Shown here: positions 10,491-20,357 of the stretch, piece after piece
Position numbering within the stretch: the first letter of the stretch is position 1
How the letters are laid out: each line of letters starts with the position of its first letter
Origin: Paracoccus amoyensis
Lineage (GTDB): Bacteria; Pseudomonadota; Alphaproteobacteria; Rhodobacterales; Rhodobacteraceae
Direction of reading: 5' to 3'
Assembly (NCBI RefSeq): GCF_014490725.1
Contig: NZ_JACOQL010000003.1
Location: forward strand, 434,001-498,000
Length of the DNA: 64,000 nt
The notes under the pieces: generated by a model
What the model was told of the DNA's origin: nothing
The model's input: the letters and a program-made list of their open reading frames with translations, nothing else
Databases searched by the model: none
Translations under genes and position numbers: made by a program

Positions 10491-10952
10491 TCAGTTCAAA
10501 AGGCGAGATTTTACCATTGGGCCAACCGCGCCAAAGTCCATCTGGCCGGCGAAACGCTCGCGCAGTTCCGCCATGACGCGGCCCATATCACGGATACCGG
10601 TCGCGCCCAGATCACCAATCACGCTGTCAATCGCCGTCGCGGTTTCAGCCTCATCCAACTGCCGTGGCAGAAATTCCTGAACGATCTTGATTTCGTCTTC
10701 TTCATTCTGCGCCAGTTCCAGACGACCACCCTCTTCATAGGCTTTGGCCGATTCCTGACGCTGCTTTACCATGCGCGACAGAATCGCCATCAGATCGGCG
10801 TCGGTCAGCTCGCCATTATTATCGCCGCCACGCAGGGCAATCTCGCGGTCCTTGACGGCTGCAGCGATCAGGCGCAGCGTTGACAGACGGGCGCTGTCCT
10901 TGGCTTTCATGGCGTCTTTGATCGAAGCTTGCAGTTTGGCTCGCAAATCCAT
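10491..10952 (-). CDS. GatB/YqeY domain protein
   Basis: A 153-residue cytosolic protein with the YqeY fold: N-terminal LRAKLQASIKDAMKAKDSARLSTLRLIAAAVKDREIALR, central VKQRQESAKAYEEGGRLELAQNEEDEIKIVQEFLPRQL and C-terminal MGRVMAELRERFAGQMD. The family resembles the tRNA-binding tail of GatB but acts on its own; its role is not established. Start ATG 10952 has GGAG seven bases upstream; a 29-residue upstream extension of the frame has no similarity. It is divergent from carA. Confidence 0.92.
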   Translation of the reverse strand: MDLRAKLQASIKDAMKAKDSARLSTLRLIAAAVKDREIALRGGDNNGELTDADLMAILSRMVKQRQESAKAYEEGGRLELAQNEEDEIKIVQEFLPRQLDEAETATAIDSVIGDLGATGIRDMGRVMAELRERFAGQMDFGAVGPMVKSRLLN

Positions 10953-11119
10953 TGTCGTTTCTCCGACCTTGTTTCTGATGCGCTTCATACGCAGAAGCGC
11001 GAAAGATGGCCATGTAGGTGGGTCTTGACGATTAATCAAGGCAAGACACCGGGTTCAATGCCTTGACCTTGGACCCTGCTGCCCCTATTCACCAGCTGTT
11101 TTCAGACAGAGGTGCCACC

Positions 11120-12268
11120 ATGGCCATAAAACCGACCGCCTGCCTTGCGCTAGCCGACGGAACCGTATTTTACGGCCAGGGCTTCGGAGCACCCGGCGAA
11201 GTCGTGGCCGAACTGGTCTTCAACACCGCGATGACCGGCTATCAAGAGATCATGACCGATCCTTCTTATGCAAGCCAGATCGTCACTTTCACCTTCCCAC
11301 ATATCGGCAATACCGGGGTCACACCTGAAGATGACGAAGCGCCCGATCCCGTCGCCAGCGGCATCGTCGTTCGTTGGGATCCGACCCAGCCATCAAACTG
11401 GCGCGCGGCAGGTGAGCTTGCCGAATGGATGGAGCGTCGGGGCCGTATCGGCATCGGCGCCATTGATACACGCCGCCTGACCCGCGCGATCCGCCAACAG
11501 GGTGCCCCGCATGTGGTGCTGTCCTACAACCCCGACGGTCAATTCGATATCGAGGCGATGATCGCTCGCGCCCGCGGTTGGAAAGGTCTGGTCGGGCTTG
11601 ATCTGGCCAAGGACGTCAGCTGCGCCCAAAGCTATCACTGGACCGAAGGTGCATGGGAATGGGGCAAGGGCTTCGGCACCAGCCCGGAAGCAAAACCTTT
11701 CAAGGTTGTCGCGCTGGATTACGGCGCGAAACGCAATATCCTGCGGTCGCTGGTCGCGAATGGCGCGGATGTGACGGTATTGCCTGCGACGGCCACCGCA
11801 GAAGAGGTTCTGGCACATAACCCCGAGGGCGTTTTTCTGTCCAACGGCCCCGGCGACCCCGCTGCCACCGGCGAATATGCTGTTCCGATGATTCAGGAAC
11901 TGCTGGCCCGCGACGTGCCGATCTTCGGCATCTGCCTTGGCCATCAAATGCTGGCGCTGGCGCTTGGCGCCAAGACCATCAAGATGAACCACGGCCATCA
12001 CGGGGCGAACCACCCTGTCAAAGACATCGAGTCTGGCAAGGTCGAAATCACCTCGATGAACCATGGTTTCGCGGTGGACAGCCAGACGCTGCCCGAAGGT
12101 GTGCTTGAAACGCACGTCAGCCTGTTTGACGGTAGCAATTGCGGCATCCGCGTGCAGGACAAGCCGGTGTTTTCGGTCCAGTATCATCCCGAAGCGGCGC
12201 CCGGCCCGCAAGATAGCTTGTATCTGTTCCAGCGCTTCGCCGATTCGATGCGCGAACGTCGCGGCTGA
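11120..12268 (+). CDS. carA: Carbamoyl-phosphate synthase small (glutamine amidotransferase) subunit
   Basis: The 382-residue subunit hydrolyses glutamine and channels ammonia to CarB for arginine and pyrimidine synthesis. The N-terminal half shows LALADGTVFYGQGFGAPGEVVAELVFNTAMTGYQEI; the C-terminal class I amidotransferase domain has the nucleophile in GICLGHQ (Cys272) and the His-Glu dyad in YHPEA. ATG 11120 is preceded by AGAGGTG; the frame's earlier start at 11063 is not supported. carB is not adjacent. A terminator follows. Confidence 0.97.
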   Translation: MAIKPTACLALADGTVFYGQGFGAPGEVVAELVFNTAMTGYQEIMTDPSYASQIVTFTFPHIGNTGVTPEDDEAPDPVASGIVVRWDPTQPSNWRAAGELAEWMERRGRIGIGAIDTRRLTRAIRQQGAPHVVLSYNPDGQFDIEAMIARARGWKGLVGLDLAKDVSCAQSYHWTEGAWEWGKGFGTSPEAKPFKVVALDYGAKRNILRSLVANGADVTVLPATATAEEVLAHNPEGVFLSNGPGDPAATGEYAVPMIQELLARDVPIFGICLGHQMLALALGAKTIKMNHGHHGANHPVKDIESGKVEITSMNHGFAVDSQTLPEGVLETHVSLFDGSNCGIRVQDKPVFSVQYHPEAAPGPQDSLYLFQRFADSMRERRG

Positions 12269-12292
12269 TTCGTCCAACACCCATAGGCTTCC

Positions 12293-12327
12293 AAGGCGCA
12301 GGTATCCTATCTGCGCCTTTTGTCGTT
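12293..12327 (+). terminator. Rho-independent terminator after carA
   Basis: A perfect 9-bp stem AAGGCGCAG/CTGCGCCTT with a 9-base loop is followed by a T-rich tract (TTGTCGTTT), 25 bases after the carA stop. Confidence 0.75.
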
Positions 12328-12390
12328 TCGAGCTTAACCTGCTGTTAATCCTGTCCATGCGACAACCGTTCGACCCAAGAGGGAATGCCC

Positions 12391-14511
12391 ATGGCCGAAC
12401 GCGTGTTTTCACTGCAAGAAAACCTGTCAGATCGCGACAAATCGCGTGGTTTTGAGGCAAGACTGCCCGCGGCCCGTGCGGCGCATAGCCAACAGCGACT
12501 GGGCCGGATCCTGTTGGAAGATAACGCCGTCGATTCTGGAAATCTGCTGAAAGCGGTCGTCATGCGCCAGCGACAGAAGGTCCGGCTTGGCCAGATCCTT
12601 CTTTCCCAGGGTTGGGTGACGCCCGAAGCCCTGTTGCACGCCCTGTCCCGGCAATGGCGCAGCAGCATTGTAGATACTGACCGGACACCAGCCGATCCAA
12701 GACTGATTGACGATGTCGGGGCTGAATTTTGCCTGCGCCATGGAATTTTGCCCTGGCGTCGTCTGGGCGGGATCACATGGGTTGCCACCTCACGTCCCGA
12801 AGCCTTTGCCGATATCTGTCAACAGCTTCCGGCGCATTTCGGCCATATCCGAATGCTGCTGTGCAGCGAGGAACAGGCCCAGGCTTCCATCCTTTCCTCG
12901 CGCCGAACCGCGCTGATCCGCCGCGCAGAACTTCGCGTGCCCGCCCATGAAAGCTGTCGGACGCGAAATGAGGGACGAATGGCGCGTCTGGCGTTGTCGC
13001 TTATGCTCCTGCTTGCGGTGGGCCTGTGGTTCGCGCCCGTGCTGATCCTGTCGCTTCTGATGGGGTGGACTGCCCTGACGCTGATCGCGCAAAGCGGGCT
13101 GAAGCTTGCGGCGTTCATCGCGACATTGCGGCAAAATGCCAATGATCGCGCAAAGGCCGAAGCTCTGGCGGGCCGCAGAAAACCGACCGACGAAATGTCA
13201 GGCCCATTGCCCGTCATTTCTGTCATGGTTCCGCTGTTCAAAGAACAGGATATCGCCGGAAAGCTGGTCAAGCGTCTGGCCCGGCTGGACTATCCGCGTG
13301 AATTGACCGATATCATCCTGGTCATCGAAGCGGATGATGATGTCACCCGCAATACCTTGGCGGCAACGGAACTGCCCCGCTGGATGCGCATCGTTGAGGT
13401 GCCGCCCGGCCCTATTCAGACAAAACCGCGCGCGCTGAATTACGCCCTGAACTTCTGTCGCGGCGAAATCGTTGGGATTTGGGATGCCGAGGATCGGCCG
13501 GACCCGGATCAGTTGCACAAAGTGGCCCGGGGTTTCCACTTTGCACCTCAGGATGTCGCCTGTCTGCAAGGCGTGCTGGATTATTATAATCCGTCCACCA
13601 ACTGGTTGTCCCGCTGCTTTACGATCGAATACGCGGCGTGGTTTCGGGTGTTGCTGCCGGGCGTCGCAAAGCTTGGGCTCGTGGTTCCGTTGGGCGGGAC
13701 GACGCTGTTCTTTCGTCGCGCTGCCCTAGAGGCAGTGGATGCCTGGGACGCTTGGAACGTCACCGAAGATGCGGATCTTGGTGTTCGTCTGGTCCGCCGT
13801 GGCTTTCGCACCGAAATTCTGGATACGACCACCAATGAAGAGGCCAATTGCCGCGCACTTCCCTGGGTCAAACAACGTTCGCGGTGGCTAAAGGGTTACG
13901 CCATGACATGGGGCGTCCACATGCGCGACCCGCTTGCCCTGTGGCGCGATCTTGGATCATGGCGTTTTCTTGGGTTTCAGATCCAGTTCTTTGGCAGCGT
14001 TTCGCAATATCTGCTGGCCCCGTTGCTATGGAGCTTTTGGCTACTGCCCCTCGGGCTACCGCATCCGTTGCGTGCGCCGTTGGAAAATGCCTTTGGCGGG
14101 GCTGCCCTGACCCTGCTTCTCGCACTGTTCATCGCATCAGAACTACTCAGCATCGCAGTGGGTCTCTGGGCTGTCCGGGGAAGCAAGCATCGGCATTTGC
14201 TGGCTTGGGTGCCGACGCTGCATCTTTACTTCCCCTTGGGGTGCCTGGCGGGGTGGAAAGCAATCTATGAAGTGGTCGCAAGGCCGTTTTATTGGGACAA
14301 GACCCAGCATGGCGTCTTTGCGCCCAACGACTTTCTGGTTCAGCAGCCCACGCCCAACAACACGATAGCCGTCGAGTTGATCGGTCAGATCGGAGAAGAT
14401 CGCGAAGCTGCCATCCCATTGTCCGATATATCAGACACAGCGATCCAGCAGCGATTGTCGGCAGCGACCTGTCAGCTCGATACCCCGCCGCGCCAAAGAT
14501 TGCAGGGCTAA
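12391..14511 (+). CDS. MshEN domain-family 2 glycosyltransferase fusion, membrane-bound
   Basis: A 706-residue protein. Residues 36-88 hold two 24-residue repeats, RLGRILLEDNAVDSGN... and RLGQILLSQGWVTPEA..., separated by exactly five residues, as in MshEN (GspE N-terminal) c-di-GMP receptors. Two membrane segments follow (about 195-240), then a processive GT2 domain (270-500) with EADDD, DAEDRPDPDQ, TEDADLG and the QRSRW acceptor motif, and further membrane helices (525-640). It probably polymerises and exports a polysaccharide. Repeat 1 has Asn instead of Gly at position 10 and Arg instead of Gln at 24. ATG 12391 is preferred: AGAGGG is seven bases upstream, whereas for ATG 12385 it is too close. 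The 3' end overlaps the convergent glnE stop by four bases. Polymer identity unknown. Confidence 0.88.
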   Translation: MAERVFSLQENLSDRDKSRGFEARLPAARAAHSQQRLGRILLEDNAVDSGNLLKAVVMRQRQKVRLGQILLSQGWVTPEALLHALSRQWRSSIVDTDRTPADPRLIDDVGAEFCLRHGILPWRRLGGITWVATSRPEAFADICQQLPAHFGHIRMLLCSEEQAQASILSSRRTALIRRAELRVPAHESCRTRNEGRMARLALSLMLLLAVGLWFAPVLILSLLMGWTALTLIAQSGLKLAAFIATLRQNANDRAKAEALAGRRKPTDEMSGPLPVISVMVPLFKEQDIAGKLVKRLARLDYPRELTDIILVIEADDDVTRNTLAATELPRWMRIVEVPPGPIQTKPRALNYALNFCRGEIVGIWDAEDRPDPDQLHKVARGFHFAPQDVACLQGVLDYYNPSTNWLSRCFTIEYAAWFRVLLPGVAKLGLVVPLGGTTLFFRRAALEAVDAWDAWNVTEDADLGVRLVRRGFRTEILDTTTNEEANCRALPWVKQRSRWLKGYAMTWGVHMRDPLALWRDLGSWRFLGFQIQFFGSVSQYLLAPLLWSFWLLPLGLPHPLRAPLENAFGGAALTLLLALFIASELLSIAVGLWAVRGSKHRHLLAWVPTLHLYFPLGCLAGWKAIYEVVARPFYWDKTQHGVFAPNDFLVQQPTPNNTIAVELIGQIGEDREAAIPLSDISDTAIQQRLSAATCQLDTPPRQRLQG

Positions 14512-17336
14512 TCGCCATTCAAATGACCGGACTGACCCTCGGCTTCTTTACGGCCCGCCTCGATCAGCACAGCTATTTCATCCGCAGCCAACCCGACCCG
14601 CTCATCCAGCTTCTGATGCAACGCGTCCAGCGATGTTTGCCCGGTCTCGCGCAGCAAAAATTCTTGTCCACCGGCTCCAAGCTCTTCCATGTTCAGTGGT
14701 TTCGCCGTTAGCAGCCGGCCCGAGCATTGCAGACGCCACAGGAAGCGCCAGGTCGAGGACAAATCGTCCGCAATCGGCCCGTCAATCAGTGCTGCCCGCT
14801 TTCCGGCACGCAACTGCGCAAGAACCCCACGTGCAGGATCGCCTGCACGCAGCGCAAAGGATTGGGCCAGCAATTCGATATCCTGCAAGCGTCCGGGCCC
14901 GACCTTGGCTTCCCATGTTCCATCCGTTGGCTTGGCAACGAATATCCGCTCTCTCATATCATCCAGATCGGGGATGACGCGTGGATCGCGTCCGCGACTT
15001 TGCAAAATTTCAAGGCGCAACGCCTCGATATGGCGGGCAAGCGCTTGGCCATCGGCGCCGACCTCGGCCACGACACGGGCGCGGGTCAGCGCCAGATGCT
15101 CCCACGTCCAGGCTTCGGTCAACTGGTAGTTTTCGAAGCTTTGAATCGAGGTGGCAACCGGCCCCTGGCGGCCTGACGGGCGCAGGCGCATATCGACTTC
15201 ATACAGCCGGCCTTCAGCAGTCGGCGCAGAAATCGCGGTGATCATCGCCTGCGTCAGACGCGAATAATAGGCCCGCGTCGCCAAAGGCCGCTTCCCATCA
15301 GAGCTTTCTTCGCCAGCTGCATCATAAATCACAATCAGATCCAGATCCGAAGCCGCATTCAGATTGCGCGCGCCAAGCGATCCCATACCCAGAACAACCG
15401 CGCCCCGTCCCGGTGGCGGGCCGTGCCGTTCGGCAAATTCGCTGGCGGTTATCGGGAACATTGCGGCAATGCTGGCATCTGCCAGATCGGCATATTGAAC
15501 AGCCGCCTCATCCGCGTCGATCAGGCCGCGCAGATGGTGTACACCAATGCGGAACTGCCATTCATGCGACCATCGGCGTGCAGTGTCCAGCGCGGTTTCA
15601 TACCCCCCATCGGGGGCCGTCAGGGCCCGTTGCAGATTCTGCGACAGGCTTTCGCGCAAGCCCACGGCACCCGGCCAGGGCGCAAAGAAGCTGCCGCCCA
15701 AAACCGCGTCCAGAACCGACGAGTGCTGCGACAGGTAAGAGGCCAGCGCGGGTGCGGTGCCGCAAATATCGGCGATCAGCTCGATCAATTGCGGGTTCGC
15801 CTCGAACAGCGAAAACAGCTGAACTCCAGCTGGCAACCCGGCAAGAAAACCATCGAACCGGGCCAGCGCATCCTGGGGATGGCCGGTATGGGCCAAACGA
15901 GACAGCAACTCGGGTTCGACCCGTTTGAAGATCTGCCGCGCACGCGTGGAACGAAGGGCGGGATAGTTTTGCCAGCGGTCGATAACCTCTTGCATTTCGG
16001 CAGGCACGACGGGCGCGTCCGCCGCTTCACTGGGCGCAAAGAAGGATTCGGTCAGGTCATGCACCCGTTCCAATCTGTTTTTCAATCGGTCGGAAAACGC
16101 TGCGACATCATCTTGCCCCATCATGGCGGCGATGGTGGTCAGGCCTTGGCTGTCTTTAGGCAGGGTGTGCGTTTGGGCGTCGTTCACCATCTGGATACGG
16201 TGTTCGATATCGCGATGTTCGCGATAGTGCTGGATCAGCTCTGTGGCGACATCGACGGGAACCCACCCCTTCGCCGCCAAAGCGTTCAACCCACCGACCG
16301 TATCCCGCTGCCGCAGATCAGAGTCACGACCACCAGCAATCAACTGCCTGGTCTGTGTGAAAAACTCGATCTCGCGAATCCCGCCGCGCCCCAATTTCAT
16401 GTTATGACCCGGGATTTCCAGTTTGCCGCCAAGTCCCTTGTGGTCGCGAATGCGCAACCGCATGTCATGGGCATCCTGAATCGCAGCAAAATCCAGGTGT
16501 TTCCGCCAAACGAATGGACGCAATTCACGCAAGAATCGGTCGCCCGCGACAACGTCACCTGCCGCCGCACGCGCCTTGATAAAGGCAGCGCGTTCCCATG
16601 TGCGCCCCTCGGCTTCATAATAGGCCAGCGCGGCAGCGGTCGAGATGCAGACGGGCGTCACGGCGGCATCCGGCCGCAAGCGCAGATCGGTGCGAAAAAC
16701 ATATCCATGTGCCGTGACATCGGACAGTGTCGCCGTCATCTTGCGCGTCGCCCGGATCAGGGCAGCCCGTGCCTCGTGTTGGTCATCCGGCGCGTAGGCG
16801 GTTTCATCAAACAGCACGATCAGATCAATGTCCGAGCTGTAATTAAGCTCTTTTGCACCGCCCTTTCCCATTGCCAACGCAAAAATGCCGCCGGTATCGG
16901 CCTGCGTCGCTGGCAATTTACCGCGTCGGATTTCGTGCGCGACATGAACCCGCAACGCCAAATCCACGGCGCGGTCTGCAAGGTCGGACAACGTGCCGGT
17001 CACCTGCTCTAACGACCAGACGCCCCCCATATCCGCAAGCGCACTTAACAATGCCACACGTCGCTTTGCCCGCCGCAGGGCAATGCCCAGTTCCTCGCCG
17101 TCCAGTTCCTGAAAATCGGCGGTTTCACGCGCGACAACATCGTCATGTTCCAGCGCTTCGGGTAGCCAGTCAGCCTCTTTTTCCAGCAGGGACGCCAGAT
17201 AGGGACTGCTACCCGCCACCGCGAAAATCAGATCGATGACCGGTTGCGACAGCGCGGAAAAACGCCCGGCGACATCGGCGGCACGCACCTGATCGACAGC
17301 AATGGGATAGCGGGTGATACGGTCAGCAAAGCTCAT
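14508..17336 (-). CDS. glnE: Bifunctional glutamine-synthetase adenylyltransferase/deadenylylase
   Basis: The 942-residue enzyme attaches or removes AMP on glutamine synthetase according to PII and glutamine status. It has two nucleotidyltransferase domains: N-terminal (about 60-430, LALGMGKGGAKELNYSSDIDLIVLFDE-like text) as the deadenylylase and C-terminal (about 540-820, VLGMGSLGARNLNAASDLDLIVIYD) as the adenylylase, each with a G-[GS]-x9-DxD metal-binding pattern, plus GlnD-type helical regions. ATG 17336 begins MSFADRIT; alternative starts TTG 17354 and GTG 17345 lie in frame and none has a convincing ribosome site. Its stop shares CTAA with the convergent glycosyltransferase. Confidence 0.95.
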   Translation of the reverse strand: MSFADRITRYPIAVDQVRAADVAGRFSALSQPVIDLIFAVAGSSPYLASLLEKEADWLPEALEHDDVVARETADFQELDGEELGIALRRAKRRVALLSALADMGGVWSLEQVTGTLSDLADRAVDLALRVHVAHEIRRGKLPATQADTGGIFALAMGKGGAKELNYSSDIDLIVLFDETAYAPDDQHEARAALIRATRKMTATLSDVTAHGYVFRTDLRLRPDAAVTPVCISTAAALAYYEAEGRTWERAAFIKARAAAGDVVAGDRFLRELRPFVWRKHLDFAAIQDAHDMRLRIRDHKGLGGKLEIPGHNMKLGRGGIREIEFFTQTRQLIAGGRDSDLRQRDTVGGLNALAAKGWVPVDVATELIQHYREHRDIEHRIQMVNDAQTHTLPKDSQGLTTIAAMMGQDDVAAFSDRLKNRLERVHDLTESFFAPSEAADAPVVPAEMQEVIDRWQNYPALRSTRARQIFKRVEPELLSRLAHTGHPQDALARFDGFLAGLPAGVQLFSLFEANPQLIELIADICGTAPALASYLSQHSSVLDAVLGGSFFAPWPGAVGLRESLSQNLQRALTAPDGGYETALDTARRWSHEWQFRIGVHHLRGLIDADEAAVQYADLADASIAAMFPITASEFAERHGPPPGRGAVVLGMGSLGARNLNAASDLDLIVIYDAAGEESSDGKRPLATRAYYSRLTQAMITAISAPTAEGRLYEVDMRLRPSGRQGPVATSIQSFENYQLTEAWTWEHLALTRARVVAEVGADGQALARHIEALRLEILQSRGRDPRVIPDLDDMRERIFVAKPTDGTWEAKVGPGRLQDIELLAQSFALRAGDPARGVLAQLRAGKRAALIDGPIADDLSSTWRFLWRLQCSGRLLTAKPLNMEELGAGGQEFLLRETGQTSLDALHQKLDERVGLAADEIAVLIEAGRKEAEGQSGHLNGD

Positions 17337-17541
17337 ATCCGGCACAGTAGCCAAAGCCTTTCACGCGTCAACGGCGCAACGCCGAAGAATTCTGCCAGGG
17401 TTTGAGGATTTCCAAGCTTTCCCTAAGATGATTTCATTGTTACGCTCCCATCAAAGCTCAACCAAAAGGCTAACCGGAACCTGATTTGCGCATGATCAGC
17501 CCCGCCTCGCTTATACGACTGATACTGAGGGTGCATAACTG

Positions 17542-18381
17542 ATGCGCCACACGTTGCCGCATGCACCGCAATTCTATGTGACGGCTCCGCAACCTTGCCC
17601 GTATCTGCATGGGCGAGCCGAAAGGAAGCTGTTCACCGCGCTGCATGGCGACAATGCCACCGAATTGAACAATGCCCTGTCGCGGCAGGGCTTTCGCCGG
17701 TCACAGAACGTACTTTACCGGCCCAGTTGCGAAAGCTGTGTTGCCTGTATGTCTGCGCGGATTCGGGTGGCGGATTTTCGGCCCTCGCGGACGCAGCGCC
17801 GTTTGACGCGGCAGAATTCCGGCTTGCGACGTCTGGCGACAAGCGCCTGGGCCACGGAAGAACAGTTTGATCTGTTTCGCAGCTATCTGGACAGCCGTCA
17901 TGCTGATGGTGGCATGGCTGACATGGATATTTTCGAGTTCGCGGCAATGATCGAAGAAACGCCGGTCAAAACGCGGATCATCGAATATCGCTGCGACGAT
18001 CAGGACTCATCCCGGCTTGTCGAAGGTGATGAACATCTTGCCGCTGTCTGTCTGACCGATGTGCTGGATGACGGTCTAAGCCTTGTCTACAGCTTTTATG
18101 ATCCGGATCTGCAGGCGGCCAGCCTGGGCACCTACATCATTCTGGATCATATCGAAATCGCGCGCGCGGCGAACCTGCCCTATATTTATTTGGGGTATTG
18201 GGTGCCGGGCAGCCGCAAGATGGATTATAAGGCCCGGTTTTCAGCGCTAGAGATCTACAAGGGCGGTGTCTGGCAGAATATCGGCGACCCCGACGACCAC
18301 ACGAATGAGGCCCATCCGCTGTCGGTTGATCCCATTATCGAACAGGTCGCCCGCATCTCTCTGCCCCCGTCAGATCGATAA
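17542..18381 (+). CDS. bpt: Aspartate/glutamate leucyltransferase (bacterial Ate1-like)
   Basis: The 279-residue protein transfers leucine from Leu-tRNA to N-terminal Asp or Glu of proteins, marking them for ClpAP through the N-degron pathway. The N-terminal ATE domain carries the conserved cysteines in CPYLHGR and [13 protein letters not shown]; the C-terminal GNAT-like half has [22 protein letters not shown] and [20 protein letters not shown]. Length is standard. Monocistronic between divergent glnE and ilvI. Confidence 0.95.
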   Translation: MRHTLPHAPQFYVTAPQPCPYLHGRAERKLFTALHGDNATELNNALSRQGFRRSQNVLYRPSCESCVACMSARIRVADFRPSRTQRRLTRQNSGLRRLATSAWATEEQFDLFRSYLDSRHADGGMADMDIFEFAAMIEETPVKTRIIEYRCDDQDSSRLVEGDEHLAAVCLTDVLDDGLSLVYSFYDPDLQAASLGTYIILDHIEIARAANLPYIYLGYWVPGSRKMDYKARFSALEIYKGGVWQNIGDPDDHTNEAHPLSVDPIIEQVARISLPPSDR

Positions 18382-18536
18382 GCCACCCCAATTCGCGAAA
18401 TAAAATTTCAAATCACCGCCCCTTGGCGATATTTTCTCCGCGACCCCATTGACCCTGCCAAACCACCTACATAATTTGCGCCGACGCTGTGGCCAATTTC
18501 CGGTGCAGTGAGATGATATTGAATGGAGTAAGAGAC

Positions 18537-20291
18537 ATGTCCCGAGAAATGACGGGTGCAAGAATGGTTGTCGAAGCGCTGCGCGATCAGGGCGTCGACA
18601 CCGTATTCGGCTATCCGGGCGGGGCTGTACTACCCATTTACGATGAGATTTTTCAGCAGAATGACATTACGCATGTTCTGGTTCGCCACGAACAGGGGGC
18701 CGTTCACATGGCCGAAGGTTACGCCCGCGCGACGGGAAAACCGGGGGTCGTCCTGGTGACCTCTGGTCCCGGTGCAACCAATGCGGTCACGGGATTGACC
18801 GACGCGCTGCTGGATTCGATTCCGATTGTCGTTCTGTCAGGACAGGTTCCGACATTCATGATCGGCACCGATGGCTTTCAAGAGGCTGATACGGTTGGGA
18901 TAACCCGCCCCTGCACCAAGCATAACTGGCTGGTGAAGGACACGAACAAGCTGGCCGAAACGATCCACAAGGGATTTCATGTCGCAACGACGGGCCGCCC
19001 CGGTCCGGTTCTGATCGATATTCCCAAAGACGTCCAGTTCGCGACCGGCCAGTATTTTTCACCAGACGAGTTGGCATCCGACCGGTATCAGCCCATTCGC
19101 AAGGGCGATATTCAGGCCATCACCCGGCTTGTGGAACTGATCGAACAGGCGGAACGTCCGGTTCTTTATACCGGCGGTGGCGTCATCAATTCTGGCCCCC
19201 ACGCGAGCGCATTGCTGCGCGAACTGGCCGATACGGCCGGCTTTCCCGTCACCTCGACCTTGATGGGGCTTGGCGCCTATCCGGCCTCTGCCCCGAACTG
19301 GATCGGCATGTTGGGGATGCATGGTCTGTATGAGGCTAATCTGGCGATGCATGGCTGTGATCTGATGATCAACATCGGTGCGCGGTTCGATGATCGCATT
19401 ACCGGACGTATCGCCGATTTCAGCCCCAACTCGATCAAGGCGCATATCGATATCGACCCCTCGTCGATCAACAAGGTCATTCAGGTCGATATTCCAATTC
19501 TGGGCGATGTCGGCGAGGTGCTGAAGGACGTTCTGGACGTCTGGAAATCACGTGGCAGCAAGACCAACAAAGCCGCGCTTGGCAAATGGTGGGAACAGAT
19601 CGAGGGCTGGAAGGCAAAGAACTGCCTGTTCTATCGCAACAGCGAAACCATCATCAAACCGCAATATGCCCTGCAACGCCTTGAGGCGCTGACCAAGGGC
19701 CATGACCGCTATATCACCACCGAGGTCGGTCAGCATCAGATGTGGGCAGCCCAGTTCCTGCATTTCGATGAACCGAATCGCTGGATGACATCGGGCGGGC
19801 TGGGCACGATGGGCTATGGCCTGCCTGCCAGCCTCGGGGTTCAGATGGCTCATCCAGAGGCATTGGTCATCAATGTCGCGGGCGATGCAAGCTGGCTGAT
19901 GAACATGCAGGAAATGGGCACTGCCGTTCAGTTCCGTCTGCCTGTCAAGCAGTTCATCCTGAACAACGAACGGCTGGGCATGGTTCGCCAATGGCAGCAA
20001 CTTCTGCACGGCGAACGATACAGCCAAAGCTGGTCCGACAGCCTGCCAGATTTCGTCAAGCTGGCCGAGGCATTTGGCTGCAAAGGGGCGCAAGTGCGCG
20101 ATCCCAGGGATCTGGACGCCGCGATTCAGGAAATGATCGCCTATGACGGTCCCTATATTCTGGATGTGCTGGTCGAGAAGCATGAGAATTGCTTCCCAAT
20201 GATCCCATCGGGCAAACCGCATAATGAAATGCTGCTCGGCGAGGCCGACACACAGGGCGCCATCAAGGCAGACGGCGCGGTTCTGGTCTGA
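18537..20291 (+). CDS. ilvI: Acetolactate synthase large (catalytic) subunit
   Basis: The 584-residue ThDP/FAD enzyme condenses two pyruvates, or pyruvate and 2-oxobutyrate, in the first common step of branched-chain amino-acid synthesis. The ThDP-activating glutamate is in VRHEQGAVHMAEGYARATGKPG (about residue 50); the ThDP-Mg motif is GDASWLMNMQE near 460. GGAG eight bases before ATG 18537 fixes the start; the frame extends to 18489 without support. The regulatory subunit gene follows 66 bases downstream, so they form an ilvIN/ilvIH operon. Confidence 0.97.
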   Translation: MSREMTGARMVVEALRDQGVDTVFGYPGGAVLPIYDEIFQQNDITHVLVRHEQGAVHMAEGYARATGKPGVVLVTSGPGATNAVTGLTDALLDSIPIVVLSGQVPTFMIGTDGFQEADTVGITRPCTKHNWLVKDTNKLAETIHKGFHVATTGRPGPVLIDIPKDVQFATGQYFSPDELASDRYQPIRKGDIQAITRLVELIEQAERPVLYTGGGVINSGPHASALLRELADTAGFPVTSTLMGLGAYPASAPNWIGMLGMHGLYEANLAMHGCDLMINIGARFDDRITGRIADFSPNSIKAHIDIDPSSINKVIQVDIPILGDVGEVLKDVLDVWKSRGSKTNKAALGKWWEQIEGWKAKNCLFYRNSETIIKPQYALQRLEALTKGHDRYITTEVGQHQMWAAQFLHFDEPNRWMTSGGLGTMGYGLPASLGVQMAHPEALVINVAGDASWLMNMQEMGTAVQFRLPVKQFILNNERLGMVRQWQQLLHGERYSQSWSDSLPDFVKLAEAFGCKGAQVRDPRDLDAAIQEMIAYDGPYILDVLVEKHENCFPMIPSGKPHNEMLLGEADTQGAIKADGAVLV

Positions 20292-20357
20292 TCCATCTCT
20301 GGCAGGGTGAACGGCCCTGTCGAAACGAATTATTCTGCTGAAACACAGGGGCAGATC

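Noticed and set aside
15423..17012. 529-codon plus-strand open frame opposite glnE
   Set aside because: It is antisense to a full-length, family-consistent GlnE and has low-complexity His/Arg/Gln-rich text typical of shadow frames in GC-rich DNA.
18382..18536. Possible branched-chain leader peptide or attenuator before ilvI
   Set aside because: No short frame rich in Leu, Val and Ile codons and no terminator/antiterminator pair is visible.
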